A stretch of 64,000 nt of DNA from Membranipora membranacea (lineage: Eukaryota; Bryozoa; Gymnolaemata; Cheilostomatida; Membraniporidae): assembly GCA_914767715.1 (NCBI GenBank), contig OU612067.1, positions 23,222,162 to 23,286,161 of the forward strand. Reading direction: 5' to 3'. This document shows, piece after piece, positions 22,397 through 33,300 of this stretch (the stretch's first letter is position 1; each line of letters opens with the position of its first letter). The position numbers and the translations under genes were made by a program. The notes under the pieces were generated by a model. That model saw only the letters and a program-made list of their open reading frames with translations. It was not told the origin of the DNA and did not search any database.

Positions 22397-23186
22397 GTGA
22401 AAACTGAGGCTTGATGCTGATGGACATGGATGTATCGAGCTACGGTGGGAGCGAGATCTTATTCCAAACTACAGGAGAATGCTGCTGGATCTTCAAGTCA
22501 GCTGTCTAGGAAAACCTACGAAGTATGCTAAGGGCTTAGCAGTCAGAGTTTTCAGGACACTGGATTAGGGAGTAGTTACGAACGAAATATGGGTTCTGCT
22601 ACTAGATTTCTCAGTCACGTAAAGCCTCAAGATTGGTAGTCTGAGATAATCCTGCACACATAAATCAGCCTTCTTCAGCAGGTCCTGTCAACTCGTTCTT
22701 GAACCTACATCAAATTCTAACGACATTTTGGACTATTGTCTTCTAACTATGTACCTTCTGTACTACATGTCTGAAAGCGGATATGCCGTAATGTTCCACC
22801 TAAGTTAAAAACCCTCATGTAAAACGACAATAACTCAAAGCTGTAATCTGACACAGTGAACGGGCGTGCCTACCCTAACCACTGAGAGTAAAGTCTTGTG
22901 AAGCAACTCACAAGTTCCAACTGGGAACACAACGCCGCTGTCATGCGCAAATGGAATTACCGCAGTTTAGTGAAGCTGCCACATCCACCCTTGAGAACAA
23001 ACTATGTTCAACCTTCATGGAGTACCTACTCACTCAAACCAAACCTATAGCCTAAGAATCTTCACATGTCAGCATTACCACACAAACTCAAATCAGACAG
23101 TACATAATGCGTACCAGTAAACATTGTTTTAATGGCCATCAGCTGGCCTTAAATTATTTTAAAACCAAAGTGGTTTTAGGTGGGAG

Positions 23187-23765
23187 TGTAACGGCCAGCA
23201 TGGCCTAATTTTAGCTCATCTTGTTTATCTATTTTGCGCTGTATAAAGCCTAATATTTTCATAAGAAAGTGATTCATGAACACATGCTTTTGTCACCAAC
23301 CAGTAAATATTTTGTAAGCTTTTGTGGTTATTAATCAGATATCCACCTGTTCGGTGGTTTGCTGCTGCCCGCTATGGAGCTATATGAATCATTCAGATGT
23401 TTTTGTAAACAATTTAACTGACTATAAATACTTAGTATTGATCATAGAGATTTGTTCTATGCTTGGCCTAGCCATGGAAGGTCATGACATGTTCCACCAA
23501 TTTAGCACAGCCGTTTTATAGAGCCAATCAGGTAATTAATAACTTTACTTTTTCTGTGAATCTGACCTGTTAATATCTTTGATATGAAATAATGTAAAAG
23601 TCTCAACTGTATTTGATGTTATACCTGCTAATTTTATACTTTTAGAAACACATTTTTACCAACTTGTTGTTCAAACTTCGTAGTTTTCACGGTGTCTTAG
23701 TGGCATCAGTTCGAGACTTACGGCTCAATAAATAACTCAAGAACTTAACCACGGCTGCCGCTACA
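23187..23765 (+). repeat. 3' LTR (579 bp) containing an intron-like block
   Basis: Same ends as the 5' LTR. It contains an extra 152 bases at 23532-23683. A 65-codon open frame at 23324-23521 within it is a chance frame. Confidence 0.9.
23532..23683 (+). other. Intron-like GT...AG block present only in the 3' LTR
   Basis: Runs GTAATTAATAAC ... TTCAAACTTCGTAG. Removing exactly GT to AG from the 3' LTR gives the 5' LTR sequence apart from one T/C difference at the join. An AT-rich body and CTAATTTT-like branch sequences about 50 bases before the end fit an intron. Confidence 0.6.
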
Positions 23766-24298
23766 CCCACTTATATATATTATTTGCAGTATTGAGCTTC
23801 ACAACTTCTCTGCAGTTTACTAACAGTTGCTTCACCATGTGGCAAAAAACTTGAGTTGTAGATTAGAGAAGCTTTAAAAATAGAACAATACCAATACGTC
23901 TGTCTTTGAAGCGTTGGAGGTGTATAAAAAAACTCCCACAATGCAATCTTAGCCTGGAGTTCCTGTAAAAATCAGTTTCATTATTGACCTGGGAAGGGGG
24001 AGGGGTGAGTAGAATGATAAAGTTTTGTGTTTGGAGGTTTGTGTTTGGAAAGATAACATAACTAATGGCATGGGAGGCAGAGGGAGGCAAACTCGAATAA
24101 AATATTAAAGATTAAAATTGAAAATAATTATTTTCAGAGGCATTAACTATTGTGTATCATTTGCCTGTGGTGTAGCTTTGCACAATGGCTCAGGAGTAAT
24201 GATGGCTCTTGTGAGAGCTTCATGCCCTCAGCACAGAGATGAAGCCCAAATGATAGGGCTTGCTGATCTAGACCAAGTTTGGTCGATTTGCCTGCACT

Positions 24299-24355
24299 CG
24301 GAGTTGCTCTTGATCCACTGGTCACGCCACGTGACCAGTTGAAGGGAGCAACTCG
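24299..24355. repeat. Imperfect hairpin, about 25-bp stem
   Basis: GGAGTTGCTCTTGATCCACT faces AGTTGAAGGGAGCAACTCG, with CTGGTCACG / CGTGACCAG near the loop. It lies 50 bases from the larger palindrome at 24406. Confidence 0.7.
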
Positions 24356-24405
24356 AACTGATCGGCTCTACAAATATCTTATACAACAGCTAACAGGTTA
24401 TTACA

Positions 24406-24537
24406 TCACTAGAACGGTTGTTCCCTCTATTGATGTTGCGGGATATTTAAAAAGCTGTGTATCAAGGGCCTCGATACTCGACTTTTTGTAATATCACTCC
24501 TCAACCACAGAGGGAACAAACTTGTTCTAGTACAGTA
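24406..24537. repeat. Near-palindrome, about 65-70 base arms
   Basis: The left arm CACTAGAACGGTTGTTCCCT through GATATTTAAAAAGC faces CTTTTTGTAATATC through AGGGAACAAACTTGTTCTAG. The centre is GTATCAAGGGCCTCGATAC. It looks like a miniature foldback element; transcribed, it would form one long hairpin. Confidence 0.75.
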
Positions 24538-25986
24538 GTGAGTAGACGATTGCCTCCTTCATTCTGGCGGTATCAGAAAAGTAATACTTAGATAGGATGT
24601 CATCAAGCATAATGCAACAGCAATACACCAGGTGCAATGACACAGCTGAAAATACCACCTCACAGTGCACCAGGCCCTAAATACCGATTGTACAACTTAT
24701 CAATTGTGTCAAAATGCCACGCCAGGTTGAGCCAAATACATTTCAGGCCTACATCCCATATCCGAAAATGCCATTGCCCATATATCAGAATGCCAAAAAG
24801 CATAAGAATCACAAGGAAGATGACTCTCAGATTGGATAGGACATGCTTTGTGTATGATGTTCTAATGGGACTACATTCATAATGGACCGAATGGTCGCAG
24901 GAAGATGGATAGGTAAAGGAAAAGAACATGCTACTTTAAAATGAACCTCACAGTCGGTATCATGTAACTGGACTGCGTTTATAATAATCATAACTCATCA
25001 CATCACAAATGGAAATACTCTTGTCACAAATAGAACTCCTCACTACCATATTAATAGAGTTGGCGGCTGGTTAAGTTCTGCCCATAACAGTGAGGATTTG
25101 TCTATTATGTGACTGGGGTGGTAAAAGTGTCAGGACTCAGCACACAGCAAACATTCAATCTCTTGGTATGTTGTGACATTCACAGCAGTTTGGTGCGAGT
25201 GACGCAATATTTTTGGCGTCAGTTGATACCTCAACACTCCACAATTTTGAAAAGGTGAAATGGTATGACCACTTTTCATTCATCCGATATACAAGGCAGA
25301 GGCACTGCTCTTTTCCAAGTTAAGTTTCTATGCCGGGATTGAGGAGTTGAGCACTAGTCATATTCAATGCTTTGCATTATTTGAATATAAAGGGCACTGC
25401 TTGTGATAGAGTTTTTCGCAAGAAGGAAGTTATGTGAGTTCTTGTTAGTTTCATTTATATCAGAGTGGCTTTTCAAAATATACTAAACAATGTATTATTT
25501 ATTGGCACATTGCCAGAGGGATTGTAGAAATATGGCACAGTATCCTGCGTGATATTACTAAAATGTCATGTGGTGGAACTTTTATGACATTCCTGTAAAC
25601 TGTAGCGGAACTATCGCTATAGAAGGATTATTGGACTCCTGCTTTATGTGATCTTTACAAAGTCAAAATAAGAAGACAGACAACTGTCGCACACTGTATG
25701 CGTCACTCACGCTCAAAGGTCATGACTGTTGGGTGTATGCTGCACTGTCATGGTTGCCGTGGTCCTAATCTAATTAATTGTTGTACTCTTCCACTTGAAC
25801 CTTTAACTTTCATTTTTTGCCAATCCATTACCATCTAAATGCGGAGGTTAGCCATCAAAATAATGACATATCATCTCATCCTTTTCTATTTTCATGAGCT
25901 ATTTATACTGTTTAGTATAAAGGACAGTGGTGGTTTTGCTCAAAGATCAGTTACAAATTTCAGTCACAACTTACAGTTACCAGTTG

Positions 25987-26006
25987 CCTGGGGCTTTTGC
26001 CCCAGG
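25987..26006. repeat. Perfect small hairpin CCTGGGGC-TTTT-GCCCCAGG
   Basis: 8-bp GC-rich stem with a TTTT loop in AT-rich surroundings. It does not match the histone 3' stem-loop consensus; role unknown. Confidence 0.6.
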
Positions 26007-27715
26007 ATGTAGGTCAGCAATAAAAGCATCAAACTGCCGATAAATTACATTCATTTTTATACATGACAAAGTAATCTGATATGAACTCTGCGAGCGGTGA
26101 TGTGAAAATCTTTCCTGATATGACACAACAATGGAAATGACGATGGCATCGTTCTAATTTGGCTCACAGATGGCCCCCTCACCACTGAGCTAACTCTTGC
26201 CCCATTGTCCTTGACCATCACACACTTGAGCGGTAACCAGTTGATCGTCACACTTAGGATGTTGTCGTTCTGACCTTGATCCAACGGTGGCTACAGGGTA
26301 ACTGGTACAAGTCATCTCGATATACAATCAGTAATATAGGCTCACCTGGATTCAAGATTACACCTATCTAACTTGCTTGAGCACAATCCGCTTCGGTTTA
26401 AAGGTATCCATGCAGCACCAAGTCCTCTCTCCTAGCAGCCAGCCTCTAGGTTGACTCTTCTATAATAGTAATAAAATCCTAAATTCCATGATAGATTGCG
26501 GCTCAAAATGATGACCTACCAAGACTTCAATGCTTGCCTTTTAGGAAAATTTGGCAATGGATGACGCTAATCTTTTAGAATCCATAGATTTCACAGAATA
26601 CCATCAAGACTCATAAATGTCCTGTTATGTTGGCAGATTGACAGTAAGATTTATAAGAGAATGTCATGTCACAACAAATATTTATAGCCCTTTTGTGACA
26701 AGGAACTTATGTGCCAATTCGGTTTCTGTTTGTTCCATTTTTTAAAGCTAGGAGTTTCAATGATTGACTCATTATTTTGTTTGAGCCTCTCTATAAAATT
26801 GGTTGCCCTAAAATATTGAGCAAATAGTTTTGTGAAGATTACAGGCGCATGGTGCAGTGGCATGAACCACGCTCCTCAGCTGAAAAACAAGCCAGTTATT
26901 GAAGCTGCAACTAGATGGTGCAGCCTGCTGTAATATTCTATATTTGGGAGTAACTGCCTGACTATGAAATGCCTGTGGGTAGACTTTTCTGAGAGAGTTT
27001 TTGCAAAGCGCCCTGGAATCATGCATGACAAAATAAAGTACAGTTGTGAAATACCCTTTACCAGTGGTTCCTACATATCGTAGCAGCGGGTGGATTGTGT
27101 ATACCCACAAATGAGTGTAGCGAAAGAAGAGAGCTGAGCCTAGCATACACGCGCCCCAGCATGCATTCAGACAAGCACACTTTGCCTGCCATTGTACTCA
27201 TTTGTTCACCAAACAAAAGGCCTTCTGTTACACAACTCTCATAGGTGTATTGGGGCATGTCTCCCTGACATCGGCCCCCAGGGCCTATCCAACAGGGTCT
27301 TTTAGAACTGTACTTTATTTTGTATTTTGCATGATGAAAATTTCCAATGCTCAACAACAACAATGTCAGTCTGAGCAATGAACCATTTGTCTGAGTGAGT
27401 CACCTGATACCAGTCCAGTAGGTACTGTTGTTATCAGTGGTGTTGTGAGGCCCCAATGGCGTTGGGGTAAGGCCAGACACCCACGTTGGGGTAACTATTT
27501 ATACATATCCATCCAAAAATGTTCTGTTTATGCTGATAAATTGAGAGCAAGCCCATCTTAATTTATTGAGTTCGATTGTGTTATTGTTTTGCTAAGGAAC
27601 CAGAAGGCTGAATTCCTACCTTCCTATTAAGAGAACAGTGCTTTGCCAGTAATCTATGCAAAACAATGGGTGGTCAATTCAGCATCCCTACATTCAATTA
27701 AGAAAATGCAGCTAC

Positions 27716-27759
27716 TTTAGTATTGTTTGGTAACAGGCTTGTTACCAAACAATACTAAA
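27716..27759. repeat. Perfect 20-bp inverted repeat with 4-base loop
   Basis: TTTAGTATTGTTTGGTAACA, loop GGCT, then its exact reverse complement. It is isolated in intergenic DNA. Confidence 0.9.
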
Positions 27760-29119
27760 TGTTAAACAGCATCAGGAACACACACTAAACAGAGTATTGT
27801 TAGAAATATGACTGAGTGCCCACTCTTAGCTGGGGAATTGAAGCTAAACTCTTCAGTTTTTGGTAACAAAACAACACCGCTGAAGGAGAAAAAAATTAGA
27901 GAGAGAGAGAGAGAGAAAAGGCAAGTGTGTGTGGCTTAGCTCATCAATCAAAGAAAAAGAAAGGTGTTTGTACTTTGGTGGGGTTTGGAGAATGATGAGT
28001 CAGACCAATCTGTTCCTGTTTATGAAAAGGAGGTAGGCCTATGTTTTATCAAGGAGTAACACCTCCTTGGTTTTATTTATTTTTTTATGAATAAATTAAA
28101 ACTTGAACCTAAAGTAAAACACAAATGACAAAAACGACAATTTGTTGAGTGTTAGTATTTTTTGAACTGAAAGTGAAGCAGTGAATGATGATGAATAGAA
28201 TCTATTTTTTGGAATTGTATTGTGGTTGTCATTTCAGACAGGTTATTAGTAAAGTGAGTGTGTAACCAATGAAGAGGGAATTCATTGGTGTAACTGTGCG
28301 GTGTAGTGTAATAATGAAGTAGATGTAGATAGTTTTTTTTTATTACAATTATTGAGTTGGATTAAAGCAGGTTCCTCAACAATTCAAGACAATCATATAT
28401 CAGTTGAGTTGGACTAGCCACTCACCTACCAAGCCTGGCAGAGCATTTTATCCCCTTGCTACCAGTCCAGTCACCCACATCATGATTTGATTTCAGAATA
28501 AGAAGTAATCAAGATTGAGAGGAGGAACAGGGAATTCCACCACCTGAGGATATTCCAGCACCTGAACTTAGAAAAGATGATGCCGAACATGAGGTTAGTA
28601 AGGCTCTTTCATCTTAGTTCTTGGTTTCTCTGCCTGCTCTATGCACTTACAATTATCTGACACTATCAATAAATGGGTTTAACCCTTCCTGTCTCTAGTG
28701 CTGATTTTTTTCCAATTGTTAGAGTTGGGGTATGAAAATTTTTTTCACAACACCACTGGTTGTTATATCCCAATCACTGGTGGTTACTGTCTCCTCTACA
28801 CTGCCTTTTTTATCCAGCTAGCTTTAGCGTTTTGTGAGGTTTTCTTAGCTCTGTCTGTCTGTTACACTCTGTCTGTCATTGTTTCAATTATGAATTAGTT
28901 AGGTTATTCAAGGAGTAACAGGTTTCTTCTGTGACTCCTTGGGTTAGTTGGGTACATACTGATTTAGGAATGTTGGAAACGAAATGACCTGTCTGAAGAA
29001 GGATCAGATGGACTCAAACCAAGGAGTTTGACAACCATTGCATGGTACTTTCTCCTATATCTTCCTAGTGTTTGTTGGCTGTCTACCATAGCCAAGTGCT
29101 TGTCCTATATTGCCCAAGA

Positions 29120-29645
29120 GTTTATAGACAGTTTTCTGAGCTCTGATCTAGGCCTCAATTCGGAGTTGTCCTCTCTCCAATTTGGTACTTTTAACCCACG
29201 CCGCATAGGAAAAAGGTGCTGAAAAGAGGGTTATCTTGAAAACCGCTTATAATATGATAAAATTATTTTTGATTCAGAATCTGGACCATTGAAAACTCAT
29301 ATATACATAGTTTGGGAAATAATTTCAGTAATTGGATATTCAATTATAGCATTTTCTGCCTGTTTTGCGGACAATTCGGCAGATATTTTCATGAGTTTCG
29401 TCACTACAATTAAGATTTATCAACATTCAAGCCTCCAATGATTCGGAAACCCTATCTCACAGGGTTTTCAATGGTGCTGACTCTGAATCAAAAATCATTT
29501 TTATCCTATCATAAGGGGTTATCAAGATAACCCTCTTTCAGCAGGTTTTTCCTATGCGGTGTTGGTTAAAAGTACCAAACTGGAGAGAGGACAACTCGGA
29601 ATTGAGGCATAAATAAGATCTCAGAAAACTGTCTATTGACTCACA
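29120..29645. repeat. Foldback/MITE-like element with about 185-bp inverted ends
   Basis: The left arm starts TATAGACAGTTTTCTGAG (about 29129) and runs to about 29310 (CATTGAAAAC). The right arm, about 29464-29632, is its inverse, ending CTCAGAAAACTGTCTA. Identity by eye is about 85-90%. The spacer is about 150 bases. It ends 35-50 bases upstream of the first CUB exon. Confidence 0.85.
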
Positions 29646-29679
29646 ATCTTAGTAAGGTGCTTTTTGTTTTTATTTGTAG

Positions 29680-30320
29680 AGTGCGGCGGTGAGTTGACAG
29701 GTGAGACAGGAAATTTCAGATTCCCACCTGCTCAGCATGATAGCTATCCGCATGGAGTTAGCTGTGCCTGGAGAATTGTCACCAGCCTGAATAAGGTAAA
29801 CAAATACAGAGTTGTGTTCCCTGTGTTCATTTCCACGATACCTGTATCAAAATTGAAAATGATTTGCTTTCTGCAGTATTTTTGTCTCATAAGTTTATCT
29901 GTTACAGGGGAGACAACATATAAAACATATAACATGATAGAACATAGTTGGACATGATCTCCTGGAGATTACAAGCTAGAATTGCATTGTGGGATAAGTG
30001 CTGCCATTTCCTTTGGCATATAGACTAATTGATGTTTAAACGTTGTATTTTTGTGCTAGTGACATACATTTGTTGATGCCTAGATGTCCTCCGCTTATAC
30101 AAGTAAGATTTTTTTCATGGAGGATTTTTTTACTTTCTTTCCTCAACCATTAGAAAATCATGTCACTTAGCAGATAAAAAGATATTTGAACTTATGGATT
30201 TTTGTTTTCAGGGAGTTGATAACATCACCTCAACACACAACCAACTGTATTTATGGTTTAAGACTGACTCATCAGGGAGCGCACAAGGGTTCGCTGTTAC
30301 ATGGACCTCACAGACTCCAG
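29680..30320 (+). CDS. CUB module 1 (shortened: central strands missing)
   Basis: Exons 29680-29795 (CGGELTGETGNFRFPPAQ ... CAWRI) and 30212-30320 (LYLWFKTDSSGSAQGFAVTW). They join in phase 0. The segment that normally holds F-x-LE, the third Cys, YDYLE and the fourth Cys is absent, so only two of four Cys remain. A middle exon may be deleted or unrecognised. Confidence 0.7.
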
Positions 30321-33300
30321 GTGGGTCTAATTGATAGTATCTAATGATGCAGTTTAACAGTGAATAATCAACAACCAGGAAACTAAAGGTGGAGCTAAGC
30401 CCACCTCTTGTGAATTCTAGGCTTATGAGCTGCATAAAGATTGAATCAGGAGAGAGTGATGACTAGGACAGGTCTGGCTTGGTTGCCGGTGTAGGCTGTA
30501 GCTTTGCAAACCAGCAACTGGGTGGTCACCACACTAGTAACAGACTATCTGACCAGTACGCTCACCAGTACGCTCACCAGTACGCTCACCAGTACGCTCA
30601 CCAGTACGCTCACCAGTACGCTCACCAGTACGCTGACCAGTACGCTGACCAGTACGCTGACCAGTACGCTGACCTGTACGCTCACCAGTACGCTCACCAG
30701 TACTCTGACCAGTACGCTCACTAGTACGCTCACCAGTACGCTCACCAGTACGCTCACCAGTACTCTCACCAGTACTCTCACCAGTACGCTCCCCAGTACG
30801 CTGACCAGTACTCTGACCAGTACGCTCACCAGTACTCTGACCAGTACGCTCACCAGTACGCTCACCAGTACGCTGACCAGTACGCTGACCAGTACGCTCA
30901 CCAGTACGCTCACCAGTACTCTGACCAGTACGCTGACCAGTACGCTGACCAGTACGCCGACCATGTCTTTCAAGCTCAGTTTTTTATGTTCCATATTTTG
31001 TATTCATTTATGCAAACACAAATCATAAAAAAAACTAACAAAAAAATAGTTGTTTTACTCGATTAAGAGAAGTCTTAATTACAATGCCTCCGTTCAAGAG
31101 CACTTATCCAAGCATATATGCAACCACCAAGCAAATTTTGATTATAAGAAATTGAAGAGATAAGAAATGGAAGGTCAGATGTCACTTTTAAGTAATTTTT
31201 CTGAAACTGAACTATTTCTCTACTTTTCTTTTTGCAGATTGCGGTGGTGATATTCGAGATGAGACCAGTGGTTCTATCTCGAGTCTAGGATATCCTGGTA
31301 ACTACCCAAGCAACAGAACATGTGTGTGGACTATACGCGTACCTGCTGGTAATAACATACATGAACACTTTGTTGGTGTGGATTTAGAAGCTCATTCTAA
31401 ATGCAGATAGGACTAACTTGAGGTAATGAAGTTTTCTACAGCTTTTTATGAGGTTTCCCATACTCATTTATGATGTTTTCCACAGTCATTCATGAGGTTT
31501 TCCACAACCATTCATGAGGTTTTCCAACCCAATTTATGGGGGGATGGGGTTTTTTGCCAGGATTGAAGTTTCACTTTGTATTTACAGATCCAGTTAGGTT
31601 AGGTTGTTGAAATTTGCCTGCAATTTTAGAAGTTAAGTTTTACATATCTTAACCCTTTATTATCATCCTGTTTACATTACAGCACCCAATTGTGGAGGAA
31701 ACCTCAATTTGACGGATGGAATTCTCATCGCTCCAAACTATCCTAATCACTACGATCACAACGGTGACTGCGTGTGGGTTATCTCGATCCCTGTCAATGA
31801 GAGAATTGCTCTTAACTTCACTGACTTTGCTATGGAATCGACCGCTACTTGTGCATTTGATTATATTGAGGTAAAAAGACTGTCTATCCCACATTGATTC
31901 ACCAAATTTAGTTTTAGGAGATTTTGAGAGATTGACCAGTGTCGTGCGATGTTTACTAGTGTTCATTAAAGAGAAAGTTTTCGATAGGATAAGCAAATAT
32001 TTAGGTCCTCCCAAAACTAAACTGCCATGATTTGTTATGAGCATTGAGTTTTCTAATCAGAGAAGTAATTTATTATGACCCAATGAATCTAGGTATTCTG
32101 TCAAAATAAATAGCTCTGTTAAAAGTATTGATCGATATGGCCTTTCTTTTCTTAGTCTTAATTTGGCAAATTGTCTGCATAGTTTGCAAAGCTCTGTACC
32201 TTCTCTGAGCCCCAAACCCAGACCAAAGCCAAGATCAAGTAAGACATGGTTCATAGTTCTATGTTTGGTTTCTAGGTACATGATGGTACTGATGATACAT
32301 CGCCACAATTTGGTAAGTTTTGTGGAACCTCCTTCCCTGCAATGATCACCAGCACTGGACCAAACTTATATGTCAGATTCCATTCAGACTCCAGTGTGAA
32401 CAACCGAGGATTTAGAGCTACCTGGACTGTTGGTGAGTAATTTCATACAACCAGAGGGCAAGGGGGAACTTACCATATAAAAACTCACCGCTGTTACGAT
32501 TTTTGGGGCTTATTCATATAAAACTTAGCTGCAAGTGTTACAATTCTTCATGAATGTACAACCAGACAACGATGTACTGTGAATTCAGGTTGGTGGATTT
32601 TGTTCCATCTTTATTGTACAACTCAGTTCCTAAATATGTTTCCTGTTCTATGGATTTCTACGAATCTATATGATCTATATGATTAATTCTTTGAATTCAT
32701 GTTTGTCATACATTGCTTGGCCACTCACCCCAGAACTTATAAGTGAATGGCAGTTTTTGTGTATATTCTTATGTTGTTAGATGGTACATTTGAAATACCG
32801 ACAACAGTCATAAACAATCGCCACATCTGACTGACTTTTCTGAGAATCAACAACAATATAATAACTCAAAGGCCTTATAGTTCCTGGATTTGTGGTTGGT
32901 TGTCAGGTCAGGAAGCTCTTTGGTTTGAATTGACATAATCTTAATCCACTACTAAATACCACAAGCTGGATTAAAATAATTTGTAAATAGAATATCCAAA
33001 GAATAGAAAACAAAATTTATACTTCTAGCCTGATTGGCACTTTCATAACAACAACAGTTATCTTGAGCTCATCACTATTTTTTGGATTTTTTTCAGTGTG
33101 CGGTGACAATGATGGATGAGATATGCAGTCTTTTTCAGATGAATATGTGACTTGGTCCAGATTAACTGACAACCAACTACTTTTTGAATCAGTCTCCAAC
33201 AGTCAACCAAAATTATTGAATAAAGGGATATTTTTTATCATGGTTGATAACCTTTCTTGAATCATGGCTCACCATTGTTTAACCAAAATCTTTATCCTCA

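Larger units (their letters stand above)
21969..23765 (+). mobile_element. Short non-autonomous LTR retrotransposon
   Basis: Two direct repeats with TG...CA ends: TGTAACGGCCAGC ... GGCTGCCGCTACA at 21969-22396 and 23187-23765. They enclose 790 bases and are flanked by the 5-bp target duplication CCCAC (21964-21968, 23766-23770). A purine tract AGGTGGGAG precedes the 3' LTR. The inside has only a short open frame (around RWERDLIPNYRRMLLDLQ) and no recognisable gag or pol, so it must have moved in trans. It sits about 60 bases upstream of the first visible exon of the ROC-COR gene. Confidence 0.9.
23771..29119. other. Intergenic, no gene supported
   Basis: No exon of either neighbouring gene is recognisable. 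It contains hairpins at 24299-24355, 24406-24537, 25987-26006 and 27716-27759, and a GA microsatellite at 27898-27918. Open frames such as 24118-24342, 26808-27146 and 27058-27378 carry no known motif. The missing start and signal peptide of the CUB gene might lie here but I could not find them. Confidence 0.5.

Noticed and set aside
23187-23765. A host gene for the 65-codon frame in the LTR
   Set aside because: It lies wholly in the LTR and is broken in the other LTR copy.
24118-24491. Overlapping frames in the intergenic hairpin region
   Set aside because: They follow from the palindromic sequence and show no conserved motif.
30504-31028. Long open frames over the 12-bp repeat (plus strand to 174 codons, minus strand 149)
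   Set aside because: Products are pure Thr-Ser-Thr-Leu or Ser-Val-Leu-Val repeats from a minisatellite whose unit is a multiple of 3.
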